Assembly: GCA_029204225.1 (NCBI GenBank) | Contig: CM055110.1 | Coordinates: 446,077-510,076 of the forward strand | Direction: 5' to 3' | Length of the DNA stretch: 64,000 nt | Origin: Diphasiastrum complanatum | Lineage: Eukaryota; Streptophyta; Lycopodiopsida; Lycopodiales; Lycopodiaceae | Shown: piece after piece, positions 36,231 through 47,980 of the stretch | Layout: each line of letters begins with the position of its first letter | Position numbering within the stretch: the first letter of the stretch is position 1 | Position numbers and translations under genes: made by a program | Notes under the pieces: generated by a model | What the model was told of the DNA's origin: nothing | The model's input: only the letters and a program-made list of their open reading frames with translations | Database searches by the model: none

Positions 36231-37991
36231 TCAAAGCTGATGATCTGCACCAAGCTTGTACAGAACATTGTTAATAATTGTATAAGGTGCTACCTTATAC
36301 TGAAAAACTAAATGTTCGTCTGAAAAATTATCATTGATAGGATCTTCAATTTTTTCAGTGCTGAGTCGCGATAGATAATCAGCATTTGTATGATACTTTC
36401 CTTGATGAAGCTCTACTTGATAAGTGAATTCTTGCAGAAGTAGAACCCATTGAGCAATTCGTCCTGATAGATCTGGTTTATTTACAAGATACTTAAGAGC
36501 ATAATGATCCAAAAAAATAAATGCATATCCCAGCAAATAATGCCGAAATTTTTTAACAGTGAAAATCATGCCAAATGCTTCCCTTTCTATAACCGAATAA
36601 TTTTTCTCTGATGCACTGAGTTGTCGACTCGCATAGTAGATCAGATGATCCTTCTTCTGGTCGTCCTTCTGGCTTAGACAGACGCCAATAGCAAATGCAG
36701 AAACATCCACATAACTGTGAAATAAAATAGCCCAGTTGGGTGGGCTCAGAATAGGAGCATTGATCAACCTTTGCTTAAGATCTTCAAATGTTTTCTACTG
36801 TTCATTCATCCACAAGTATTCCACTTGTTTCTTCAGTAGATGTGTAAGAGAGGCAGCAATAGAAGCATGATTTTGAATAAATCTCCTGTAATAGCCAACA
36901 TGTCCTAAGAAAGCTCTTAGTTCACGCAAATTGGTTGGTATCAAGAGGTTCTTTATAAGCTCGACTTTATCTTTGTCGACTTCTATTCCTCTGTTAGAAA
37001 TTCTGTGTCCGAGCAATATTCCTTCTTTCATACCAAAAGAACATTTCTCTGGATGAAGAGATAAACAAGTATCTCGACACCGTTGCAATGTTAATTTCAG
37101 CTTCTGCAGGTGTGTCTTTATATCACTGTACACACAGAAATCATCAATAAATATTTCGAGAAAAGTTCTCAGGAAGGCAGCGAAAATTAACATCATGATT
37201 CACTGAAAAGTTGTTGGAGCGTTACAAAGACCAAAGGGCATTTTGTTGTAGGCATAAGTGCCCCAATCCGTCGTGAATGTGGTCTTTGAGCGATCCTCCT
37301 TTTGCACTCCCACCTGATTATATCCAGAAAAGCCGTCACAGAAACTGTAACGCTCTTGACCAGCAACCTAATCTAGGATGGAATCAGTAAAAGGCAAAGG
37401 ATGATGGTCCTTCATGGTGGCAGCATTGAGTTTTTGAAAATCCTGGCATATTCGTATTTTGCCAGTCTTCTTCTTCGGGATGACAACATTGGGTGAAACC
37501 CATTCACTACTTAAGACGGGATAGATTATATTTGCCTTAAGGTGTTTGTTAAGTTCGTCCTTGACCATTAGAGAGTATTTAGGATTGAGACGATACTGTC
37601 TCTGTAGAACAGGTATAGCATCTTCCTTCAGATCAATTCGGTGCTCTCCGAATTCTGCAGGTATACCCTTCAAATCGTCGAGCGACCAGGCAAAAACATC
37701 TTGATACTCCTTTAATAGTTCAGTGAATTCCGCCAACTCAGATTCTCCAAGTGACTTTGAAACATGCACAAATCTGCCAGGTGCAAGTTCAATCAGTTCA
37801 GTAGAATCTGGTAAGATGATACCTTCAGTCATATTGGCCTTGGTATGGCCATGAATTTCGCGCATGGTTGATTCCATAGATGTTTTCTTGTCATCAACCT
37901 GATTCTTGTTACCAAATTCGTATTCAGATTCGTCACTCGAATCGTCAGACTCTTTCGAGTTTGTGTCTGCAACGTTAATTTCTTCATACAA
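36231..37991 (-). pseudogene. Athila-like protease end, RT and RNase H
   Basis: 37991-37368 covers the linker and RT fingers (QYRLNPKYSLMVKDELNK, EWVSPNVVIPKKKTGKIRIC). After a gap with stops, 37196-36795 carries the catalytic box as FIDDFCVYS and the connection GHVGYYRRFI. 36767-36231 carries RNase H (YVDVSAFAIGVCLSQ, EREAFGMIF, FLDHYALKYL, NADYLSRL). Several stops break it. The RT type and the TGGCGCC primer site place it with the Athila/Tat-like branch of Ty3 elements rather than chromoviruses. Confidence 0.88.
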
Positions 37992-38260
37992 AACATCAGC
38001 TTCATCGTTGCAGGCATCGAAGAATTCTTCGTCGTCAGCATTCTAGAGATAGAAGTGAAGCGTGCAGCAGGAACCTCCATATCGAAGCTAATTAGGAGTT
38101 CAAGTAACTTAGCAGTGATTTCTACGACTAGTACTTTCACTCTGTCTTCGTAAAAACTCCTCTCTAAGCTTTCGGTATCTTTCTAATCTCGATTCTCTAT
38201 CTGACATACATTAGAGATGGAAATGGATGTGTCAGATTTCTTATAGCTTTCCTAACCTAT

Positions 38261-38277
38261 CCCCGGCAACGGCGCCA
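38261..38277 (-). promoter_or_regulatory. Athila-type primer binding site
   Basis: The minus strand reads TGGCGCCGTTGCCGGGG, 12 bases beyond the LTR end GCACGACA. Almost no gag follows: pol-related sequence begins within about 250 bp, so gag has been deleted. Confidence 0.9.
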
Positions 38278-38289
38278 AAAATTGGTATA

Positions 38290-39556
38290 TGTCGTGCTAT
38301 ACCAACAGGGTTAATATAGATTTTTGTAGTGAAAAATATTGTTCCCACAGAGGACAGTGTTAGAAAGTTATTTTTTTGGTGTAATTATGGTAGGTGGTTT
38401 CGAATGTTATTCTGGATGTCGACATACATTAAAAAGTAACCGGTATTACTTATATTTGGAATGGGTAATGTTAATGAATTTAGAACAACAATCTGGTCTC
38501 TATCGAATTGAAGGAAGCGCGTTCTACAAATGAAATGTTATTAGAGTAGTACAGCAGACTACACTCTGGCTGACTAAGGTGTCAACAGAGAATCGGGAAT
38601 TGTTCGATGTATTCGCGACTGCGTAGACAATTAATTAATCGAGTTTGCGAACTATTCGTTCCTAGACAATAGTCCTCAACAACTAAAGCCCAACTTAATG
38701 GTCAAAGAGCACGAACGGTTTTAGAGCACGTTAGAAACTTATGTCAATGCCAATCAAGAAAACATGTCAGAGACTCAATTCTTCAGACAGGGACTGTCAT
38801 CTCATTTGTATACATACAACTTAATTCAATGATCGTGCTAGACTGCACAAAGATAGTCATTATTCGAGTGTTGAAAAGAAAGTATTCGCGACAGACGAAT
38901 AAGATGATTTTAAGACAGTTCTTTAAAGCATGCTTTATGGAAACACAGCAAACGACTGTAATGCACTAGAGCGTCTGTCTGATCAGAGAGTAATTCATGA
39001 AATGCATTAGAGATTGTTAGCAGAATCAAGATCACTCACACTCAGCAATGTGGAGAACAGAGATAAGGGAGAATAACTCATAGAACTCTATTCACTTCTT
39101 CAATCTCTTACATAAGCATAAACTCTTCTCTCTCAATGATCGAGACTGAAGTGTGAGATCAATATATGTTCTACGGGACAAACAAACACATTTCTTAAAC
39201 AATAGGTGCTTCGCTCCCGCGAAAGAGTCTAGTTAAGAATTATTAAACTGAAAATATGTTCAGCTATACCATAAGAGGTATACTTAACTATGATTTAAAG
39301 TTATTCTAGTTTAACATGTCTTTTCATAACTAGTCGTTTCGTATGGACGACCTAGTTAAGGGTTATCCAAGGCAATGTCTTTTCCTATTAAAGGTCTAGC
39401 CCTTAATCTATAAGACAAGTACCTAGGAGATATATTCTCAAAAAATGACTTAGGCCTCTTCATGATTTATACTTAACCAGCTCATATCTTCATTTTCGAG
39501 TATATCATGCCATATTTATGTTGATATTCAATTTTTGACTTTTGCATGGCATCACA
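38290..39556 (-). repeat. 5' LTR of the split Athila-like element (1267 bp)
   Basis: On the minus strand it runs from TGTGATGCCATGCA to GCACGACA. It matches 53503-54760 over its whole length in opposite orientation, with several percent divergence by eye. The five bases next to it (39557-39561, CTAAA on the minus strand) equal those after the other LTR. Confidence 0.93.
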
Positions 39557-40225
39557 TTTAGCCTTTCACTAGCCTCAAGAAGATAGGCTCCAATTGAACC
39601 CATTATATCTAGTAACAAGTACAACAAATGTACTATTCAAAGGCTCTCCCTTCTTCCTTTCTTAGAATTTAGCTAAAATGCTACTCTCTTGAATCTCACT
39701 AGACTCAAGAAGCAAGATCTATAATGATATTGAGCTCAAAAAGATTTGGGAAAGTGTATTCTACACAATCTATTCACTTAGAACCTAGGATTTGATTTGT
39801 GGAAGTGCCAATGCCTTCCTATGGTGTTTAGAATTGGTTTTAGTTTCACTCTTGAACTAAAAACATAAGCCTCAAACTCTCTCACAAGGATTTGTAGGTT
39901 TAATAAGATTCTAACAACATTTACTCATCAAATCTTTAATGAAAACAATGGTTTTTCATAAGCACATCACTAGTTTCACTCTACACAACTTGTTTGAAGC
40001 TCAAATATTGAAAAAACACAAAGTTTTGGTGAAAGTACAATTCCAACAGCCTCTCACACATGTGAGAAGTACATCTGAACTTTAGACACTAATCTGAACC
40101 TCAACATCACAAGTAAACTATTAGAAAATGTTGCCCTCCTTCAAAGTGACTTTAGCACCAATGCTTTCACCAAAATGAAGATTTTTGGATCATCAACTAA
40201 GCTCTTTGACTTGGCTCTGATACCA
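39557..40225 (-). pseudogene. Copia leader and gag N-terminus, cut by the Athila-like insertion
   Basis: From the primer site (40208-40225, complement of tRNA-Met: TGGTATCAGAGCCAAGTC) the leader runs to an ATG at 39603. Fifteen-odd codons (MGSIGAYLLEASERLN) follow and stop at the LTR. The next gag residues (NSNNYSTWKVRM) are found at 54761 on the opposite strand. Joining at the shared CTAAA keeps the frame. Confidence 0.9.
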
Positions 40226-40891
40226 TGTCAAATTTCAGAGTTTATGGACTGAAATTGATCTACAAATGATTACAAAGAGTGATTGGTAGCTTGGGATCTT
40301 GATCTATATCAAGACTAGCTTCCAAATCTAGCTTCTACTTGACAATCTTTGTGATTCCAAGCAAGAACAATAAAAAAAGATGATCCACGGCTTCACACGT
40401 CTGAAGTACAGCTACTATACGACCTGATAACAGAGAAATAGTTTACTTATCATTTACAAAGCATTCATCCACAAAGAAAGTGCTTAAGAGAGTCAAAACA
40501 CAATGATAGCTACCCAAACCAAGATTTCTCATCATTGCTCAAAAATGAATCCATCATGGATCAAGTACAAAATCACCATAATCTCTCTCTAAGCTGCATC
40601 CAACATGTGTAGGACAGCTTATTGTACTTATCCATATCCACTTTGGATAAGATCTATCAAGTTTGCCACATCATCCATTGGTGGTTTGTGTTGACCTTCT
40701 AGATTCCTACAATCTAGGACCTAACTCCTATAATTTAGGAGATGTTATATTAGACTCAAATGAAAGCTAATCAAAATGGATCTAAATATTACAAGTGTCA
40801 TTTCACACGTGTGGACAGGTACTCACACATGTGGACCACATAGATGTCTAATATTCATCAAAAACCATGTGAAAATTGCTAAATTCCAACA
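40226..40891 (-). repeat. 5' LTR of the copia element interrupted by the Athila-like insertion
   Basis: It ends TTTGACA directly before the primer site and begins TGTTGGAATT on the minus strand. The sequence is related to, but distinct from, the LTRs at 22055 and 25911, consistent with the related gag. Confidence 0.75.
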
Positions 40892-41600
40892 TAATCCTCC
40901 CAGAAGATCAAGCCGACTGCGCACACAGCCCACAAGGTATACTCATGAGTCTGCGTGTCTCTTGATACAGGAACCGACGACAGTCGAAGAGGCACTCAGC
41001 CAAACAGACTCTGATCTTTGGAGAGAAGCTATGGACAGAGAGTATTCCTCATTGATCAAGAACCAGACATGGTCATTAGTCGAAGCTCCTATTGGTTGCA
41101 ATATCATTGATTGCAAATGGATCTACAAGATCAAATACAATGCCAATGGAGCAATTGATTAAAGGAAGGCAAGACTGGTAGCACGAGGATTCACTTAGAT
41201 CCTCAACATCGACTACAGCGAGACTTTCAGTCCAGTAGTCAAGCATTCGTCGATCCGAACGCTCTTGTCTTATGCTGCAGCTGCCGACCTCGAAGTACAT
41301 CAACTTGATGTACAAACAGCCTATCTGAATGGAGTTATACAAGAAGATATCTACATGATCCAACCTTGAAGGATACGTTTTGGAAGGTATGAAGAATCAT
41401 GTCTGTAACCTCCACAAAGCACTTTACGGCTTGAAACAATCTGCCAGAGCTGGGTTCCAGAGGATCAACACATTCCTCATCAAACAAGGATTCAAGATAC
41501 ACTTGATGGATGTGAAGGAGTGCAAAGCCTCATATTTCCTAAGTGGCGATCCCAATCACTCCGTTCTTGGCATTACCCTGCTTGGGCCTTGGCTATAAAA
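40892..41600 (+). pseudogene. Copia reverse transcriptase fragment
   Basis: A Pro/Arg-rich linker (RRSSRLRTQPTRY) is followed by AMDREYSSLIKNQTWSLVEA and CKWIYKIKYN, then after stops ARLVARGFT, YSETFSPVVK and LDVQTAYLNG. Another block, LHKALYGLKQSARA, lies near 41410. The fragment starts flush with the LTR at 40891 and is on the opposite strand, so it is a separate element. The YVDD box is missing. Confidence 0.85.
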
Positions 41601-43160
41601 CATGTCTATGCTGGGAGGGTAGGCAATTTAAAATTCAAAGTTATTGTAATATCTTCATTTGTTAAATGATATAGCTCTTGTGTGTTCTTGATATCTTTAG
41701 TCTCTCTCTACTTGTTGTCACATAGATTAAAGCAGCAGTCTACTTCTTGGATGGATGTGTACTTCTTGGATGGATATTTTTCTCTCAATGTTCATCAGCT
41801 ATTGAAACTACATGTGAGATAAAACTAGCAATATATGAGATGAAAGAAGATATACAAAGGCACGATTGTTTTTCTTTCAAGATGTTGAGTGAAGTCATGA
41901 AAACTTTTTGGAGTTCAGGGTAGATGAGGCACAAGTTCAATGTGCTTTCCGTCAAGCTTCTATATGTGGGGCGACATTTTGAGGCTTGTGGATATAGCGA
42001 CAAAGTATGTGCTCATGAGTTTCCTCTGGAGCATCATAAGAGGCTGTCAAGTATATGTAGCTTGCAATGTGACTTGATCCTTCTACACGGGGCATTTAAA
42101 ATCTGAACACTAGATCCTTCTACACATGGTGCATTTGAAATCTGAACACTATTCATGAATATTAATCTAAAAAATAATCAGGCACAACCAAGTGAAATGC
42201 TCTAAAGTTGAAATTCACCAATTTCTACTAAACATAACAAAATCAATGACTGAGTTGAGTATTACGAGTAAAACAGGCTCACCGGTCCCCCTGTTATGAG
42301 CTACATAGGCTACATCTCTGTTTGCTGAGTGAGTTGAAGAAATGAAACAAGTTTAATTTGATGTAAATTGTGATATAAGACCTTGTCCCTCGCGTTGACC
42401 TCGACTGCAAAGTTCAATGTGCCCATCTGCTTCTTAAGGCCAACATGTGTAGAACTCAATTATCTTGCAAAAATTGAATAGGAAAGCTTCAGCCTCTACT
42501 GTCCAATAAAGTATCAATATTCAAAATCTGTCTCACGCAGTAATCAATGTCTTTCAGGAAAAATAAAAATTACAAACTAAAATGATCGAATGTTTCTGTG
42601 CCACGTACAACATGTCGCATAAAGCTTTTACTGAAAAGTGTCATGAGTTGGAAATACATGTCCTTTGGTAATTCACTAGCATTGACGTTTCTCTATTGTA
42701 AATTGTTCCGTATAAATTACAATTGCTGAGATGTCCTCTGAGCATTTTATAGGCCAAGAGCACAAATTAACCTGTTTCTATCTCCTTAAGACTGACAACA
42801 AGCCTGACGAAGATGCTTGTTAAACAAAGAAATGCAAGCATTGTCACTTGTTAGGACAATATCCTTCATTGCATAGTTCACCTTAAGACTACTTCATGTT
42901 GATTCTCGCCAATAATCTTTGATTATTAGACATGGTCATAAAACCCAAATGAGTTCATCACTTGTTAGGTCACTGATCATTGTTCACGGAACTGACCACT
43001 TCATGCTCCTCTGCATCGGCAATCAAAATTGAGGTCAAGTTGGTAAACATACAATGTTATCTGGTGGTAGTACCTTAAGCAAGTCCAAGGTCCATCCAAA
43101 AGACTTCGAGATAGATGACTTCCCTGATCTGAGATACGAGAATACTCTGATCTCACAGGT
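41601..43160. other. Intergenic, nothing recognised
   Basis: AT-rich sequence downstream of the SRA gene with only short frames. No repeat partner within the window was noticed. Confidence 0.5.
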
Positions 43161-43319
43161 TCTACTGGTGGTGAGGTCCTTTGTTTCCTCTTTTGGTTTT
43201 TGAAGCAATTGATGGGTTCGTCACGGCTGATGTATCCAGCAAGGAAGTTGGGGTGCAGGAAACTCCAGCAACACTCTTTGAGTTAAGTTGCAAGGGGATG
43301 AACTCCCAGTCTGTCAAAT

Positions 43320-45414
43320 TCAAGGTAGGAACAGATTCTCTTCCAGGCATGCATATAGAACTGCTGGAGATGAGAAGTTGCTGCTGCTGCTTGCTGGGAG
43401 GTACCCAGATGCCTCCAACGAAGGGCATTCCCTCCGAAAGTTTGCTGCCATAGTATTTGCCTGGGTGAATGATTCTTCTGGCTGTTCCAGCAAGGGAAAA
43501 GAACCTTCTGGCAAAGGCAACCTTTCTGCTATTGGTTGAGCTTCTATCGGAGAACTCTCACTACAAGGTGACTTGCTAGCATTATCATTCAGCAAGCTTG
43601 ATTGGCACAGAACATTTTGTGGCCCCTCTAGCAACAGAGGTGTAGAAGGATCTGGAGGAGGTAAAGATTTGATTTGGGCTTGCCTGGATGAAATGGGTCT
43701 TAGAGGTGGTTGTCCTTTCATTCGCTCAAGAAGAAACTTAAACACATAATTCCCAGCAACTCCTATCTCATACTTCATGTCATTCACCAGATAAAGTCCA
43801 TCATATGTGTATACAGTGCCAGAGCGCTTGTTCTTGTCACGATGACCTCTGATAACTCTAACAGGTGTATGTAACTCATAGCTGTTCTTAAGGCCTATAT
43901 TCCCCCTCACAAGCCTCTGATCCTCTGCAACAATTTGTCCTTCTTTTGATTTCCGAGGTAAGCCTCCTTGGCCTGTGTAGATCACTGTCTCGCCCATATC
44001 CATGTCATCGCCATAGCGATCATGCTTTCCAATCACAACACTAGTTGCAATGGACTTGTTGAAAGCAGAGTTCTTGGCAGTGATGAAGTCAATTCCAGCT
44101 CTGTGTTGTCTGTGCAATCCTAGAATGCACAGCTCAATTCGGAAATTGTAACAATCTCCCACTTGCACCCCAGGTATGTGTCCAATCACTTTTTGGGTAT
44201 TCATCCATAATTCCTTTTCTCTCATGATTGTGGCTGCTTTTAAATCTGCTCTTCTGCGGAATCCATTGACCTCACAAGATAGGCGATCCTCCTCTGTTTT
44301 CAAGCAGCTCAATCGCAATTCCTCAAATGTCAGCAAAGTGCTCTCCACTGCCTGCCTCCTTAGATCTCTGAAGCTACAAATGCCCCCTTCTTCCTTTTTT
44401 GGCTTCACCATGGCACCCGACTCGTCCGGCTCTTCATTGATTTCTGCAATTTTATGAGGCTGAGGATAGACAAGTTCAGAGGAATGAACTGTCAGTGCAA
44501 GATTAGCCTGTACTTGATGTTGGGATTCAAGAAACCTAAGCCGTGAAATCTTCCTCGCCAATGCCTTTCTCTTCCTTAGCCGGTGCTCATTTGAGATACA
44601 GCTAGCTTCGGAGGAAGGGATGAATGCTCCGGAGCTGTTTCCTTCCTGCTGCGAAGATGATACACAACTGGGTTCTAAGGGATCAGATATCATGGAGCTA
44701 TGGCATGCTTGATGTTGACAGGGATGCCATCCTTCCGTGGAATTCCTAGGATCAACAAACGTTTGAGAAGGTAGTGTTATGCTCCCTGGAGGTGAACTGG
44801 GATCCCAGTAAGGATGTGCGCATGGTGGAAAATGCACCTGAGGATGCATCATGCGAGATGCCACATTCACAGGAGCGGGAAAAAGGATTCCAGATTCTCT
44901 TGTCATTACGCTTGCCTCTGGTACATAACTAACTCCGTATACTGAGCTTATTGTGTTTAAATTTGTAGGATAGTTCATCATACTAGGTAAAAATCTGCTG
45001 TTATTGCAGAAGAAGCTGCCAGTGTGGTCAGCAGTTGCGCCAAGTACTGGCTGGCTTTGTGGGTTCCGCCAGGTGTCACTAACTGGATAAAATGGTTGCC
45101 AATCAGTTCTGATCCCAGGAAAGTTACAGTCATTAGACGATGGTGGTGGATAAGCTCTCAAGGATGAAATATGTTGTGCTTCTATGCAAGATTCATTTGT
45201 AGAATGCACCACACTTCCTATATGTTGATTCAGATGAAACTCCTTGTGCAAAATTTCTGCCCCTGCAGTTTCTCTTCTCATTTTTTTGTGTAATTGGTTT
45301 TCTTCATTGACAGCAATTTTTTTTTGGTTGAGGGCTATCAGCAGAAGGATAGGCAAGACCATAAAGCAACCCTTGAGGAGGATAACCATATGGGCCTCTG
45401 CTGTAGTTCTCCAT
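43320..45414 (-). CDS. SUVH-like SRA/YDG protein lacking Pre-SET and SET
   Basis: The open frame 45389-43320 has 689 codons. Its own ATG is probably not the start: an upstream ATG at 45414 opens MENYSRGPYGYPPQ, which joins the frame if one A is removed from a run of nine (about 45317-45325). The N-terminal third is Ser/Pro-rich, with a basic stretch RLRKRKALARKISRLR near residue 270 (possible nuclear signal). The SUVH-type helix region (RDLRRQAVESTLLTFEELRL) and SRA domain follow: GHIPGVQVGDCYNFRIEL, GLHRQHRAGIDF, IYTGQGG and the YDG motif near residue 529. SUVH SRA domains bind methylated DNA. After residue 560, where SUVH proteins have Pre-SET/SET, there is a Ser/Pro-rich tail and a stop, so methyltransferase activity is not expected. 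It could be a DNA-methylation reader or a truncated gene. Confidence 0.85.
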
Positions 45415-46980
45415 GGATGACCTCACTTTTTTAATCTACATCCGTGCACGAGAGAAATGTTTTTGAGCCAGATCATCCGGCTTTAATGATGTGAAGTTCT
45501 GAAACAATAACACAAGCATGAAATTGTTAATTGCAACCAAACCAGTACTATTTCCTTGTCCTGGCGCTCATAAACTCAAAATAGAATCATATCTGCATGT
45601 GCGCTAAATCTTGTAAGGTATACATGCAACAGCAGCTTAATAAACAGATGGATATGTTTTTTGGTACATGGTTGGGTTAATGCACTTGTCAACGCATGGC
45701 ACTTCAAAAGCACGCTATCGGAAGATGTACAAATGATAAGCATTTTCAAAGTGATGATAATGGAATGTACCAAGATCCTTTTGCAGATTAATCATGATCT
45801 CTCAAGCAGAGTAGACCAATCGGATGGAATAAACATATAAAGGCTGAAGAACAATAATTTCCGCAGTTTGAGGCTGGCTTGTCAGTGAGAGGAGAGTACT
45901 GATAGATGAAGATGGCCAATACCTTCGATGGTTTCACAGCAGCATCCAACTTAATTGAACAATGTTTTGAAGAGAGTGTGTACATGGAGGATGGTGCCTT
46001 CCTGTTAAATACTTCAAACTTAATCATCCAAGTCCTAGACGGACATGGCTTCCAATTAGTTTATGCCAAAGTTACAACAAAATAGATCTTCCTCTTTGCC
46101 TTGTGAGGAGAATCATTTTTCCAAGTAGTACTTCCCATGAAGAAACAAGCTGACAGGCCTATAATCCTCACTGTGCATGGTCAACTGACTGCTATCTTAG
46201 GACCTGAAGATTTCTTTCACAAGATCATGCTCCTGGACTCTTGCACACTCAAGAATGAGATTCTGTAACCCCTTTCTGTCAAAATCAAATATGAATTCGC
46301 CCACATCCAAAAGGATTCCATTAACAGTTGCAGTAGACAGATGTAAGCAAACAAGAGATCACATTAACTACTGCCAAGTACATGGACAACGAAGTTTTAA
46401 AGAGTTCAGACGTACAGTGCACTGACAAAACTAGGAGCACCTAAAGCTTTTCCTATGCAGATAAAAAAAGTGAATTGAAAAACAGATCTGGTACAAATTT
46501 ATCTTTCTCGCAATCACTGTCTCTCACCCACAGCTTTTAATAAACTAAAAAGGGCAAAATTTTGAAAGATAAGCTGGATTGAGGACCATGCTACTTAAAT
46601 TCCACTGCACTTCACTTGGATCAGACGTCAAACCGGACAGCCTTCTTTCACCAATATATAATAAAACAAAGCCTCGCAGCTCGCTTGCACCTTCACTTGC
46701 TGCTGGTTAGCTGCCTTTAAACACCAAACTCACCTCCATTTACCATTCATGCTCACATTATTGTGACAATTGTCCTCGAGGCCTTATCGCCATCAAAAAC
46801 CGCCGATCTGCATAGTATCCATCATCTATCCCATTTATTTCTTTCTTTTTTCCTCTCTTCTCTCCATCGCCGCATGTAATATGTATCATGTACTACTGAA
46901 GCCAAAAGAGAGTGGGCTAAACTGTGACTGTGAGACTCTGTTCACATGTCGCAGCCAGAGTTAGAGCTGACCGTCAATAC
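45415..46980 (-). promoter_or_regulatory. Upstream region of the SRA gene with a TATA-like site
   Basis: No coding sequence is supported. A TATA-like string (atatataata on plus, TTATATATTGG on minus) lies near 46653-46666 and could serve either strand. If it serves the minus strand, the 5' UTR would exceed 1 kb or contain introns. Pyrimidine-rich DNA follows it on the plus side. Confidence 0.3.
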
Positions 46981-47980
46981 TAGTGCGCAGTTAGGCTTTT
47001 GAACAAGCACTTCGAAGGCCGCGCGGGCGCGGGGTGGTTATTTGTTACTTCCTAGGCCAGGCCAGGCCCACTTTTATAAAATCTCATTTTTTTCAATTCA
47101 AATTCGAAAACAAATTTATTTAAACTATGAATGAACTAACAACATATAAAATGGGAAAAGAGAAGAAACATAAAATTAAAGCCAACTTTTGCTCGTTTTT
47201 TGGACGATAAATTGATTTCATTTTTTTTCCCCTTAGACTATCAATTTATTTCTTGGGTATAATGTAAAATTTTCCAAATATGAAAAATCAGCTTATTTTT
47301 CTCGTGTCTATCAGACAAGAACCATGGTTTCTAACAATTACAAACCTCAAAAAGTGCTTTGCCTCTTTTTCTATTCTATTCCTTTGATGCAATGCTACTC
47401 ATTGTACGGTCACATTTATGTACAAATATACATTGTACATTGAGAATTAGGGCAACCTAATAAGGAAGGAACCATGATTCAAACATGAACAACATAGCTG
47501 GCAAGGTTGTTGCTCACGCCCTTGTGACCATCTAAGGTTCATTTCACACTACATGTCTAGCAATTCCAAAATTTAAAATAGAGCTCTCCTATTGGTCCAG
47601 GAGAAAAATGGGACTCTCACCTTTCACATTAACATTCATTGCCACACTGTGGCAGATGACATGGCAGGGACCCACTATTACATAGGGGGAATTCAAATCC
47701 ATTTTTTGGGCCAGCCAATGTCCCCTGCCATGTTGAGATGCCCCTAGCATGTTGAAGTTTTTTTAACCCTTTATTGCCAATATTCTTCTCAATGAAATGC
47801 ATTTCAGTTTTGACCTTTTTAGTTGAAAGGTGATTGCTTGCATTTCAAAATACAACGCCTTAAATAAAATGGACCAATCGTATGTCAAGATTTAAATGGG
47901 CCAATCATATTTTAGCCCTTCATTTAACACTTACCAACCAAATGTGAAATGGGGGTGGTCAATTGCCAATTGCTAGTGTC
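46981..47980. other. Intergenic, nothing recognised
   Basis: Starts with a short GC-rich patch (gccgcgcgggcgcgg, near 47018), then AT-rich sequence with no supported gene. Confidence 0.5.

Noticed and set aside
46770-46964. Short frame with a hydrophobic stretch downstream of the TATA-like site
   Set aside because: It lacks an ATG start, has no homologous motif, and the TATA-like site can be read on either strand.
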